The position numbers and the translations under genes are program-made. The notes under the pieces are model-generated. The model saw only the letters and a program-made list of their open reading frames with translations, was not told where the DNA came from and searched no databases. Shown here piece by piece: positions 48,583 through 60,109 of a stretch of 64,000 nt of DNA. Each line of letters begins with the position of its first letter. The first letter of the stretch is position 1. This DNA is from Azolla caroliniana (Eukaryota; Polypodiophyta): assembly GCA_043228905.1 (NCBI GenBank), contig JBHGNT010000017.1, forward strand, positions 7,192,001 through 7,256,000, read 5' to 3'.

Positions 48583-49047
48583 TGGCATCAAAATTGACTT
48601 CGAATTCAACATCAACATCATCATCATCGCCTTCGTCATGGTGTGTGGATTCATCTTCCCAATTGGAAGAGGTTGAAATGGGTTCTTGGTCACTAGAAGA
48701 AACTTGCAGACATGATAATGATTCAAGTAATACCATTGTGGATGCTCATGATGTTTGCAATACCTCAGAGAAGGATTCGGCCCTCATAAGGAGTTGCTTG
48801 GCTCGCATAGAGACGCGACAAGCAAGTATACTGGAGTTGTTACAGGTATAAATTTTGAACAATGTGGTCACTACTTCCTCATAGTTCTTTTAATCTTTTC
48901 CCCATTGTAACATCATCAAATTTTTTATGATTGCAACAGAAATTCATGGAAAGGTCGGATGAGACCTTCCTCAAGTTGGATGGAAGGATTGATGTCGTTG
49001 AGTCAAGTATGTGTCAACAAGTAACATCAATAAGGAGACCTCACTAG
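46971..49047 (+). CDS. TOR1L: TORTIFOLIA1/SPIRAL2-like HEAT-repeat microtubule-associated protein, at least four exons
   Basis: Exons derived from GT/AG sites and frame are 46971-47771, 48123-48323, 48417-48845 and 48940-49047 (TAG), all phase 0, giving about 512 aa. Residues 25-160 are the TOR1-like HEAT region: LRLRIMASLNKLSDRDTSRIAVEEL, VKKECVRMFGKLASLHGDKL, and IIPHIMRRLRDPDSGVRDMCADVMGVLSAK. A very acidic Glu/Asp tract follows (about residues 161-182), then more HEAT repeats through exon 2 (NMQIGASMCLARVID; TDWGTRKAASETLLAIS). Exon 3 has poly-Ser tracts and ends in LARIETRQASILELLQ, which matches the family C-terminal coiled coil. Family members bind cortical microtubules and restrain helical growth. 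The C-terminus is short: exon 4 contains GTATGTG after GAGTCAA, so a further exon may exist and the stop at 49047 may be read-through intron. Confidence 0.88.
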
Positions 49048-51950
49048 GCGCTATATGATGCCAATGGGTCGACATGTAATGTGAATGAGGAGACCTTACT
49101 AGGGGTATATAATGTAGTGATTTTTTGAAACCTAGCACTTTTGTACAAAGATACATATCACCTTGTTATATCATATAAGGAAGCTTCTTGCCAAAACATG
49201 TTGATGTGTATCAGAATGTCAAAGACATGTCCACTTTTGGTTTCAAACTTACCTGTATCTGGTTGGCAAAAATTTCGAGCTCTTAATCATTTGCAAGTTA
49301 AGATTTTAATCACATAGTGTTTTGAGATCCTAATCACATAATTAACCTTCTAGCTAGAAATTTGCAAATTAAGATGCCAAATTCTCTCAAATAAGACATG
49401 CCCACTTTCTAACTAGAAGCACAATTAGCAAATTCAAACCTTAATTCATTGAATTACGACAGAGCAATTATTAATTAAATCTTGTAATAGCTTATGTGAG
49501 AGCAATTATTAATTAAATCTTGTAATAGCAACCTTTGCCCCTTTAAATTATTGCAAAAAATTACTTGATAGCATCACATATGTTTTTCATGGTATAATTG
49601 TGCTTGATCATAATTTTCATGTGATAAGGAACCTAGCCTTGATCAAACATATATATATGTATGTATAGGTAAATTTGAAAATGAGCAAAGCTGGTTTTTT
49701 TTCTTTATTCCGAAAAAGAGCTAAGCATGCGTTTTATTTTATTTCCAATACATATCAACATATTATGGTGATTTTCCCTATTAGTTACCACATAGGAGAC
49801 AATTTAGGTTACATATTTGATGCTCAATGCATTCCCTCTAGAGAATTTTGTGACATAAGTTTATGAGAGAAATAGAATGAAGAAGCCCAACTCAATTCAT
49901 TCCATGTTCATATGGAATGTTATGACTTGTTTTTTCAAAGAACCTAATAACAATACTTCATTACAATGTTTGCAAAAAATATTTTGTAATATATAAGTAC
50001 AAGACACATTGAAGTTCATTTATTGTCATGACCTTTGAATTTGAGAATTTGGCAGCATTGTCATTTGAAATTGCGCTCCTATGCTCTTTTATTAAGATAT
50101 ATTGTTCTAGTCTATTTTATCAAGTATGTACTCTACCGAGTATTTGTTTGTGCATCCTCTTTTTTCTATAGAACCTAACATTTATTCTCTTTTGTCAAAT
50201 ATGTACATTGCCATGTAACATGGTTCTATACTAGCTATTTGATAGAGTTGTGAAGGAGGAGTTAGATCAACAAATGTCAGGGATCAAACAAGGTTTGTGA
50301 TTGCTCGGTTGGTGGAGCAAATGCATTCAACAAGTTAGAGTGGAAGTGGGATTCTTGGTGGGGCCACAACCGCTCGCAATGTTGGAGTGGAAGCTATATG
50401 TGGTAAACTACATAATGTAGCAATTCAAAGTGACCAATATAATATATCAATATTAACTCTTGGACACTACACTTACAACAAATGTTGAGCTAGTGGGAAA
50501 CTAGTTCCAAAAGGAAGTGGCATTGATGACATACATTTGGTAAGTGACAAATAAGGAGGCAAGTGGAAAGATTTTGCCTAAATCTTCTATATTGTGGCAC
50601 TTTTGCGAACAATACCCAAATAAGAAGGTTAGGAATTGGGACAAAATTATAAAGACCTGTGACATGTGCGAATCAGTGTTGGTCAAGGAGCTTAAGGAGT
50701 TAATATATATAAAGGGGATTAAAACTAATATTTGGTGGCATATGATGTTGATAGTATTTTATGTTCATCTTATGTCTGTCACTCTATAATGGTCAATGTG
50801 GTTTAATCACCCTTAAACAATTCATTTCTTAATTTTAATGTTTATTATTTATCATTAGTATTCAATTAGTAATATTTGGCAACAATCCTTACTCTTAACC
50901 CATTTTACATGTTGGAACGTTAGTTAGAAATGAAGGAACAAGGGTTGTACCAAGGAAAGAAACAAAGGAGTAAAGACAAGATCAGAAAAGAGTGATTTAT
51001 AGCTCAATGTGAAATTGGCCAAAGGTGTTGTAAAAGCTGTAAATGACATGCATGAGTAATTCATGACCAACAAGTTAGTACCCCACCCTTGTGACAGATT
51101 GTTGCCAATGATTGTGGACGAGCCATACAAATTAGCAAAATGGTTCCAAAGTCACTTGTCACAATGACGATAATGACTACATTGAACTATTCAACTAAGT
51201 CTTAAGGGCTTATGAGTTGGTCTTGGATGGAACTAAGGTTGTTGCATTAGAATTAGCTCTAAACGGCCAAGCTAGTGTCTTGTTTAGGACATGCCCAAAA
51301 GCCATCTTGCATGGCTATGACTACATGGAGGGATTCCTCACTAATTTTGCAAAATGTGGAGAAAAATGGAAGCCTATAGACTTGCTGCTCTCTTTAAAGC
51401 ACGAAGTGATGAAGATCGTGCATGACTATATACCTTATACTACAAATTTGCATCATCAAATGATCACAAATTACAATGATAGATTGTTTGATGACAAACT
51501 TATTTGTGGGTCTTCTAGACCCAAGCCTACATAGTGTTTTTGGCACACTTTCTCCAATGATTTTTCTATATTGATGGTCATGGAGGATTCTATGGAAGGT
51601 GTTCAAATACCCACTACAACCACAACCAACCAAAGAGGAGTGGTACTACGAATTGACTCACATGTCCAACATAAGAAAGTGGAAGGATAAATGGAGTTCT
51701 CCATACTAGAAAAGATTTGATGCATTACAAGATATAATCGTCATACATTTAGAAATGTCCCTACCTAAACCAAATAGACAACAATTTTGTTAGTGGTAGA
51801 TAGATATATTTTAACATTCACAATAGATTGATTGTAATATAGAGATAGGACCTAGACCAACCTGTTGATCTAACTTGCTTTCCCTCAATTTCATGACTTT
51901 GATGATGCTACACACCAAGCTAACAACAAGGGAGACTACATGTAAATCGG
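49048..51950. other. 3' flank of TORTIFOLIA1-like gene and unassigned DNA
   Basis: AT-rich. A 31-bp exact repeat starting AGAGCAATTATTAATTAAAT occurs at 49461 and 49499. The 105-codon frame at 51217-51534 and the 81-codon frame at 50544-50789 have no recognisable domain. A short duplication (AGGAGACCTYACTAGG) at 49033 and 49090 follows the gene end. Confidence 0.5.
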
Positions 51951-52234
51951 TTGGTCATGAACTTTTTTAATGATATCCTCTACATGAGCAAAGAAAAAAA
52001 CCTCTAGGGTCTAGTTTTATATGCAAATAAGTTCTTGGGCAAGAGGGTAGGTTGCAAATTGGTGCCTAATCCATGAACACCAATTTCAAAGCTTGTTGAT
52101 CATGAACTTTGGTAATGATCTCCTCTACTTGAGCAAAAAAAGGACCTCTAGGGTCTACATTTATATGCAAGTAAGTGCATGAGAAAGAGGGTAGGTCGCA
52201 AGTTGGTGCCTAATCCATGACCACCAATTTCAAA
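51951..52234. repeat. tandem duplication, two units of about 140 bp
   Basis: Units 51951-52090 and 52095-52234 share the order TCATGAACTTT..AATGAT..CCTCTA, CCTCTAGGGTCTA, AGAGGGTAGGT, TTGGTGCCTAATCCATGA and CAATTTCAAA, at roughly 85-90 percent identity by eye. Non-coding. Confidence 0.85.
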
Positions 52235-52379
52235 TCATATGTACTAATTTGTAGATTGTGATAGCCACCATGTGATAGCAATGCTTAAACTTGTGACCTA
52301 TGTGTACATATGCCAAGGACTTAACCATTACGTCATAATTATTAAATTATAAGATTATATCATAATGGGTAGGATCGTA

Positions 52380-52455
52380 GAACATTCTAGAACGTCCTAG
52401 AACTTCTCGGAACATTCTAGAAGACCATAGAATGCTCCATGACCCACTATATAAT
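52380..52455 (+). promoter_or_regulatory. heat-shock-element array with adjacent TATA box
   Basis: GAA recurs in register every 10 bp six times (52380, 52390, 52400, 52410, 52420, 52430). TTC or near-TTC triplets lie midway (TTC at 52385 and 52415; TCC at 52395; TCT at 52405). The first nine 5-bp modules form an almost perfect nGAAnnTTCn series, the binding site of heat shock factor trimers. TATATAAT follows at 52448-52455, normal spacing for a plant heat-inducible promoter. Downstream, a pyrimidine-rich leader runs into (CT)n at 52583 where the LINE cluster begins, so whatever it drove is now separated by 7.5 kb of LINE sequence. It may be a gene promoter remnant or part of an LTR. Confidence 0.7.
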
Positions 52456-52578
52456 GAAACCCCCTCACTCTTGTCGAATCATTAGGGTTTAACACCAATA
52501 TATATTTCCTTTCATTGTTACTCTCTCTATCTCTTTGTACTACTACTACTACTACTACCTCACCTATTTCTTTCCATC

Positions 52579-52582
<4 letters not shown>

Positions 52583-52624
<42 letters not shown>
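52583..52624. repeat. (CT)n tract at the 3' boundary of LINE2
   Basis: About 21 CT units directly abut the LINE2 3' end, which on the minus strand ends CACCAAAA before (GA)n. Confidence 0.9.
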
Positions 52625-52627
<3 letters not shown>

Positions 52628-54622
52628 GGTGAAAACACACAATTATATTAATAAATGTGTGTGAAAAACACTACTTACAATACGTGTGACAATGGAGTAT
52701 GGTCACACACTAACCACACTACACTACATGGGTAGTGGAACATGTTGAATTGGCAATAGGCAAGACGAACACTCCACCGAGGAAAGAATTTCCACTTGTT
52801 CCGATAAAGAAAATTGCCACATTAGTACTCCCTTCAACTTTCGTAGATATGCTTTCACTCCATGTCTACCATCAAATACAAAAGCGTTGCGCATGTTCCA
52901 ATTATGACGCAATCCCCAATATCTCAGAAATAGGAAAACAATCTCCATCACTGATTTTGGGTCAGCCTGTGTAAATTGTGCAAACACCCATTGTCTAGGT
53001 GTCAAATAACTCCGTGATAAAACTTACCAAATTTGAGAAATGTAACTCCAAATTTGACAAGCAATTGGACATTGTATAAATTGATGAGTACTCTCTTCTA
53101 TCTGAATTGTGCAAAAGAAGCAGGTACCCGTTGCTAGTCCACGACGCTTTAAAGCTAATCCCAAAGGCAATCCTCCAATCAAAACTCTCCAAATGAATAC
53201 CTTTGCAACAACTGGCAATTTAGAATGCCAACTACGTTGTAAGATCTGCCACCACCCATGATCAGATTTGTGTATTTTCCATTCTTCTTCAGCCTTAGAT
53301 GATAACCATCCAAGAGACTCAACGGAACAATGATACAAAAGATTAGTAGTCACTTGTAACAATGGTGTTTGACCCCTTAAACTCCAATCAATCCACGGTT
53401 GTTCTCCTATTTGTAGAGGTAAGGGACCTTGCATCAATGCAATATTCTGTAGTTGTTGCCAAATAAACCCATAATTAGGTGGGATGCGTAATAATTGTCA
53501 TGCTTCAGTAAACTCCAAAATTCTTTGAGATGGAACGTCAACTATATCTCCCACCTCTTTGACCCCCAAACGAAACAAACGATTAAATAGAGAACGCAAT
53601 CTCTCTTTTCTTGGCCAACATAATAATCGAGAAGACACAAATAACTCTTTTTGCAAAGAGTTACAATGCTCTCTACTAGATGATGGTTTCCATACACATA
53701 ACAAGAGTGCTTCTTGCCATGAGGTAACTAAGTGTTGAACACATGAAGAGCCCGGAATCCTAAGTGAAATACATTCATTCAGTAATTCCCACCATGAAGC
53801 CTTAATCGTTGTCCTCCCATGTGTTAAACCCTTGATCTCAATGAAATATCGAACAATAGATATCCATGGTTGTGAGTTTGAACACATGTCTTGTAATAAT
53901 GAAAATCTACGAGCCATCATATGCATAGATAAGTTCAATATTCCAACCCCCCCCAATCGCTTAGGGGTTGCTTGATGATTCCAAGCAATCCATGTGATTC
54001 CCATCTTATCCCTCTTCTTCCACAACAAATATCGAAAAGAGGTTGCAAAACAAAATTCAACGTCTTCTTTGTCCATGGCAATAATGGCAAGTAATATAAT
54101 ATCATGGGTTCCATAATACATTGTACAACCTTCAAGTGAACATGAAATGGCTAAGATTGTGACTTCCAATACATGAACTCATCCCTCAACTTACTAGACA
54201 TCCATTCAATCAATTGACCATTTGTAACATTCATTCCTAATGGATAGCCCAAGTGTTGAAAAATAGAGCCTTTCTTCACCACGGATCCTTGCCATCCTAA
54301 ACATTCCAAATCCCTTTCAGTGCATGATATGAGACTAGACTTCCTCCAATTAATGTGTAATCTGGAAGCCAATGCAAACTGATTCCATACAAGCATCCCC
54401 TTCTCAAGATTCTCCCGTGAGGCTTGTAAAAACATGAAAGAATCATCTGCCAAAGCTTGTGCTACTATTTGCCCTCCGGACGGAAGGTGTAAACCCACAA
54501 TGTCACCATTTATTGCAAGTCTTGATAGCATCACTAACAAAGGATGAGTAACAATAGCAAACAACAATGGGCTAAGAGGGCATCCTTGACGAACGGATCT
54601 TGTGAGGGCAATATTTGATGTT
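52625..54622 (-). mobile_element. LINE2: 5'-truncated L1-type LINE (RT C-half and zf-RVT)
   Basis: On the minus strand it begins inside the RT domain (SNIALTRSVRQGCPLSPLLFA, about 54620-54570) and has the catalytic ALADDSFMF box (near 54440). The thumb region follows, then the zf-RVT domain WWQILQRSWHSKLPVVAKVFIWRVLIGGLP..CFFCTIQIEESTHQFIQCPIACQIW (53260-53045), and a C-terminal RYWGLRHNWNMRNAFVFDGRHG block to about 52724. Frames are broken near 54150, 53500 and 53024. It is closely related to LINE1 (54643-60085) but is not identical, and ends with the same CACACAATTATATTAAT 3' UTR signature followed by (GA)n. Missing 5' sequence is typical of incomplete LINE reverse transcription. Confidence 0.9.
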
Positions 54623-54642
54623 CTCTCTCTCTCTCTCTCTCT
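54623..54642. repeat. (CT)n tract between LINE1 and LINE2
   Basis: Ten CT units separate the LINE2 truncated 5' end (54622) from the LINE1 3' end (54643, TTGGTAAAAGCACAC). Confidence 0.9.
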
Positions 54643-54819
54643 TTGGTAAAAGCACACAATTATATTAATTGTATGTAAAATCCACTTAGTTACAACACTT
54701 CTTAGTATCCTCTACCTATCATATGCCTATGTAGGGAGAGGGACGTTCTTTAATGCTACTAAAAAACCTGAATATGCATTTGAGGAAATGATCCCCACAT
54801 GCTCTAACATCCAAAAATT

Positions 54820-57800
54820 TCACATGAGAATACCTTTAAGCTTCTTTATATAGGCCTTCACCCCATGTCTATTATCAAACATCAAAGCATTACGCATATT
54901 CCAATTGTGTTGTAGACCCCAATAACGTAAAAATTGGAACAATATCTCCATTTCATCATTTGATTCATTTTGAACATATTGAGAAAAAACCCATTGTTGA
55001 GGTCTCAAACAACAACGGGTTAAAACTTGCCAAATGTCCGATAAGTACTTCCAAATGGTACACGCTATACGACAAATAATGAGCCTATGTGTACTATCCT
55101 CCAATGGAACGGTGCAAAAGAAACAAGTGCTAGACCCTAGTCCTTGTCTCTTTAAGGCCGAACCTAATGGGAGCCCACCAATCATGACTCTCCATATGAA
55201 TACCTTTGCACGAAATGGTAGATGGGAATGCCAACCACGTTGTAATATTTTCCACCACCTTGTATCTGACTTATATACATTCCACACCTTCCTTGCTTTA
55301 GGAGATAACCAAGATAATGATGCCATCGCATGATGATAAAATATATTTGTAGTGACCTGTAACAAGCGTGTACCATCTTGTAACCGCCAATCTACCCAAG
55401 GTGCAAAATTGGTTTTCAATGGCAAAGATCCTTGCAACAATGGTATATCATGTAATTTCTCCCAAATAAATCCATAATTTGGGGGAATACATAACCATCT
55501 CTTGGCATCTTCAATATCCGACAACCTTTGAGATTCATTATCAACCACATCTTCCAAATGTACAATCCCCAATCGAAATAAACGATTGAATTGAGATCTC
55601 AACTTCTCTTTCCCATGCCAAAACAGCACTCGAGAAGAAACAAGCAATTTGTTTTGTAATGAATTACAATATTCTCGATCACTTGATGGTCCCCATTCAA
55701 AAAGAGATAATGCATCTTGCCACGATCTTACCAAATGTTGTCCACATACAAAATGTCGAATCTTTAGAGGAATACTTCCATTCAGTAGTGACCACCATGA
55801 TGCTTGAATCTTTGTTTTCCCATGCACCAATCCTTCATGCTCAATAAAATATTGCATCATAGATATCCATGGTTGATCTTGTTGACATATATCTCGTAAT
55901 AATGTAAATCTACGAGCCATCAAATGCCTTTCCAAATCCAATATTGCTGCACCACGTAACCTTTTAGGAGTAGCCAAATGGTCCCATGAAATCCATGTAA
56001 CTCCCATCATTTCTCCCTTCCGCCACAACATGAACCGAATAGGTTGTAACATGCTTTGTAATGCCTTCTTAGTCCAAGGAAGTAAAGGCAAAAAATATAA
56101 TAACATGGGTATCAAGATACATTGCACCACTTTGAGTTGTACATGAAAGGGCCATAATTGAGACTTCCAATACATAAATTTTTCCTTCAATTTACTACCA
56201 ATCCAATCAATCAATTGAACATTTGTAACATCAATGTCCAATGGATAACCCAAATGTCGATAAATTGAACCTCGTGTAATCACTGACCCTCGCCATCCCA
56301 AAAATTCCAAATCACTCTTCGTACAAGAAATAAGGCGAGACTTCCTCCAATTTATATACAACCCTGAAGCCAAAGCAAATTGATCCCAAACTTGCATACT
56401 CCTTTTAAGATTTTCTTTTGAGGCTTGTAAAAACATAAAAGAATCATCTGCCAATGCTTGTGCCACCAATTGTCCACCAGAAGGAAGATGCAAACCCACA
56501 ATATCACCACTGGCCACAAGATTTGACAACATTACTAACAAAGGATGTGTAACAATAGCAAATAACAATGGGCTTAGTGGACATCCTTGCCGCACGGATC
56601 TAGTAAGAAACACTTTCGGAGTGACTCCACCATTAAGCATCACACGGGAGGTTGCATTTTGCCCTAGAGAAAAGATAAGTCAACACATACGAGGACCAAA
56701 ACCCATATTATACATGATCATATGCTTTTTCCAAATCTAATTGCACCATAACCATTTCTTGATGTGTATGTCGAGCATAATCGGTCGCCATTTGAACATT
56801 CAAAACATTATGCAATATATTTTTACCTGTAATAAAACCATATTGAGATGGATGAATAAGTTGAGGTAAGAACTTCTTAAGTTTGTTAGATAATATCTTT
56901 GCAAACACTTTGTACAACCCTCCCATCAATGAAATAGGCCTCCATTGATGAAATGACTCTGGAGATGGTACCCTTGGTATCAATTGATTAGGCCCACCTT
57001 CCAGCTCTTAGGCATGAAACCATTATCCCAACATTGTTGAAACATTTGTGTGAATGGACTCTTAAGCATGTTAACATACTTCTTAAAAACTTCATTTGTA
57101 ACACCATCCCAACCAGGGCTTTTACCATTTGGAAGGTGTAATAATACCTTTTCCACCTTAGCGTCTTCAAAATCAGCATCCAATTCTTGACAAATATTTG
57201 TATTCACGGCACTCCCAATTACATTATAAAACTCTTGTCGTGCTTTCAAGACATCCTCATTAATAATCAACTCTGGCCCAATCAAATTCTTAAAATGAGC
57301 AATACATAACTCAATAACCTTGACTGGGTCTACAACAATGTCATCCCCTATCTTAATTTGTACCACATTTGAACGAGCGTATGGTGATCTTAATCCTTGA
57401 AAAAACATATGAGATTGTGATTGATTATCTATAAATCCCTCCTTTAATTGACGTAGTCTTGTTTGTTGATAACTTTGACAAGACAAATTCTTCACAATCT
57501 CCTGTACTTGAACTTGAACATCCAAAAGCTCTTCATCATGTGGATTATTCATCAATAGTACATTGCACCACGTAAGAATATATGAAAACTTATCAATCAA
57601 TTTCTTACGTCTTTTAGCATTAGTCATACCATACATATGATGAATATCATTGATGTTTGTAGTGTTGTATCCCATGCATGCCATCCTTTTGAAATAACTT
57701 GTTCTGAAAACATGCCAAAAATTTGTTGCATATAGGCATCAAATAAAGAATGTAATAATAAAGAAGAATTGAACCTCAAAGGGACTCGTTGAAGCAATGT

Positions 57801-58532
57801 TTTGCACATATCTACCCCATAATTATTAAACTCAAAACATAATATGGGAAAATGATCTGATGCCACAACCTCTTGCATAATTGACATATTAAGCATCTTT
57901 GGCAAAAAGGACTCATCATCCATAACATACATTCTATCTAACCTACTCCATGTTTCCTTGGATTGCATAGACTAAAATGTAAACCCAAGCTCATCTTGAT
58001 GCAACCATTTCCATACATCCAACTTCAAAACCTCGGATGCTAATTTGTCCCAAACTGCTTGCTCAGGAGAATCCATCAATGAGAATCGTGAAGTAGATTG
58101 TGAAGCATCAACACACATATTAAAATCACCCATTAACAAACCAACATGTCGCACTGATAACCGTGGATGCATTGAAGACCATAACTCAATGCGTTGATTA
58201 ACATTATTGGGTGCATAGATTCCTACCAACCATATCAAATCCTCAAAATACATGACTTCCATCACCAAAAAATGTCCATATGGATCATTATAGACTATAT
58301 GTGGACAAAACGAATCATGAATAATCATGAAAACCCCTGAGTAATGATGTGATAATTGTCCTGCATTATATGCGGAATATCCACGCAAATGTAAAACAGA
58401 TCCTGCTAAATCATGGCACTTATGTTCAACTACACATAAAACATCCCAATCTTTATCAAATAAAGTTTTCCATAATATATATTTCTTATGAGGAGAAGAT
58501 GCCCCTCTCACATTCCATGATACCACTTTCAT
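54820..58532 (-). pseudogene. LINE1 ORF2: endonuclease, reverse transcriptase, zf-RVT
   Basis: The start at 58532 (MKVVSWNVRGASSPHK) gives the APE-type endonuclease with VVEHK, WLVGIYAPNN and GDFNM. SDHFPI appears after an in-frame stop (near 57860), so all catalytic motifs are recognisable. RT begins with LPNGKSPGWDGVTNEVFKKY (57150s), RPISLMGGLYKVFAKILSNKL, and LDLEKAYDHV (56710). A small deletion follows, and the 607-residue open frame 56643-54820 contains SVRQGCPLSPLLFA, the ALADDSFMF catalytic box (56440-56451) and LASGLYINWRKS. zf-RVT is at 55290-55040 (VFIWRVMIGGLP..CFFCTVPLEDSTHRLI). The enzyme nicks target DNA and primes reverse transcription at the nick. Several lesions make this copy a pseudogene. 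Confidence 0.92.
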
Positions 58533-59931
58533 TTAACACCTTTGGTAAGAACTTGTTGTTTCTGAGCAAGTGTATTCATGAATGTACTAACTACTTGTTC
58601 AAGAGCTGCATAAGGATTTGTGTGTACTACATCCTCTCCACCAATATTAGGGTTTTGTTGTCTAGCTCCACGAGAACGAAGTCCTTGATTTAATTGAGGT
58701 CGTACCACCCTTCCTGAAGAATCGAATTGTAATTGGTTGGACAATCTCTGATTTCGCACTTGTTTCTGCCAAGGATTTTTCTTAAACCCCTCCTTCAATC
58801 TCAATTTATCTTTTGGTAATGTCATACCATAAGTATTTTTTGATTCCCTTTGTATGACAACACCCTTCCCTTTTATCTTATGCTTCACTAGATGTCACTC
58901 TCCATCTTCAACATTTGGGCCATCATTATTACATGCTCCATTCTCCTCCCCAACACCTCTAACATGACCATGAACTTTAGGATCTCGCTCTAACCCATGA
59001 GATGTTCCCTCATCCATGACCATATCAACCATTGAGACAATATCCTTCTCAACATCTTCCTTATTTTTCCCTTTGACATTATTTTCTGGGGATAGTTCAC
59101 CATGATATTGGCATTCAGCCATAAAATGCCCCAATTTACCACATTTAAAACAATGTCCTGCAAAAGTTTCTCATTGAAGCTTAAAATGAAATCGACCAAA
59201 TCGAGATGTATCGATACTCAAACATGCTAGAAGTTTACAACTTGTATCCCATAACATGCAAAATCTACATTTGTTCAACAAATTAACATGAGGAGCAACC
59301 AAAACTTTACCAATTTGGGACATCAATCCTGGTAGTAAATCCCAAAAGAATGAGTTACTACAATCAACAATCACCCAAATTGGACATTGTTGTTTTAAAA
59401 AATCTTTATAATCCACCACTGGAACCCATTCCATCACATGCACTAATCTTCTATCAAAAAAGATTGGTACCTTTGCCATCAAAGCCGTACGGTGTTCTGA
59501 CGATCGAAAAACTACATCATAGAAACCTCTTGGACCCACATACACATTCTCAACACAATTAGGCATTATGAATTAATTCAACCACTGCTTAATCCATGAT
59601 ACCAAAGGAAGTTTGCTAGTGAAATACAAAATAACACCACGATCATAGAACCTGTCAAAAGTTGCTAACATAGAGTTGGTCTCCATCACCACCTCGACAA
59701 CATCCTCCTCCACACAATCTTTAGCATCTTTCTCATTTTTTTCCATAAAATTGGAAAGCAAAGCCTTAACAAAATCACAACGACTGTCAATATCATAATC
59801 ATCTTCAATAACATCTTTCCCATCAAGAATAGTAGCATATGATGTTTTCTCATGTTTTGTAGAATCAATACATCATTACTACCACATCCATCAATAATCA
59901 TCAACTCACTTCTTGTTGTTGTGTCAGCCAT
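58529..59931 (-). pseudogene. LINE1 ORF1: DUF4283-like RNA-binding protein with CCHC knuckle
   Basis: It begins MADTTTRSELMIIDGCG at 59931. After a frameshift near 59860, the frames 59761-59573 and 59566-59171 give a DUF4283-like domain (FDRFYDRGVILYFTSKLPLVSWIKQWL; GPRGFYDVVFRSSEHRTALM; VHVMEWVPVVDYKDF). The zinc knuckle CFKCGKLGHFMAEC lies near 59157-59116, followed by a charged tail and a basic C-terminus (58888-58529). ORF1 binds element RNA and helps form the retrotransposition complex. Stops near 59570 and 59170 and the frameshift break it. ORF1 ends within a few bases of the ORF2 start, as in related plant L1s. Confidence 0.85.
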
Positions 59932-60085
59932 CCTAATAGAGATTGAGAGAACTAACCTGAGACGATGACACTTTTGCTTGTAGCTTCTTGTAATGATAGC
60001 GAAACGTAACGTCCAAGTAATCCTTGGAAAGCCCTTCTGAACGAGCTTTGCAACGAGCCAAAAATCATAAAAAATTTGAGTTCTT

Positions 60086-60109
60086 CTCTCTCTCTCTCTC
60101 TCTCTCTCT
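60086..60109. repeat. (CT)n tract at the 5' boundary of LINE1
   Basis: Twelve CT units follow the LINE1 5' end on the plus strand; beyond it the pyrimidine-rich sequence resumes (TATCCACTACTATCTTG). Confidence 0.9.

Larger units (their letters stand above)
54643..60085 (-). mobile_element. LINE1: near full-length L1-type non-LTR retrotransposon
   Basis: On the minus strand: a 5' UTR from about 60085, ORF1 (59930-58529), ORF2 with endonuclease, RT and zf-RVT (58532-54820), and a 3' UTR of about 180 bp ending TTTTACCAAA before (GA)n. The order and domains are those of plant L1 elements. No poly(A) is present at the 3' end; a GA microsatellite is there instead, and the 5' end also abuts a GA tract (60086-60109 on the plus strand as CT). 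The frame is broken by an ORF2 stop at about 57970 and by frameshifts or deletions near 57670 and 56700, so it is inactive. Confidence 0.92.

Noticed and set aside
51217-51534. A small protein-coding gene of 105 codons
   Set aside because: No recognisable domain, no splice partner, AT-rich surroundings full of stops; cannot be supported.
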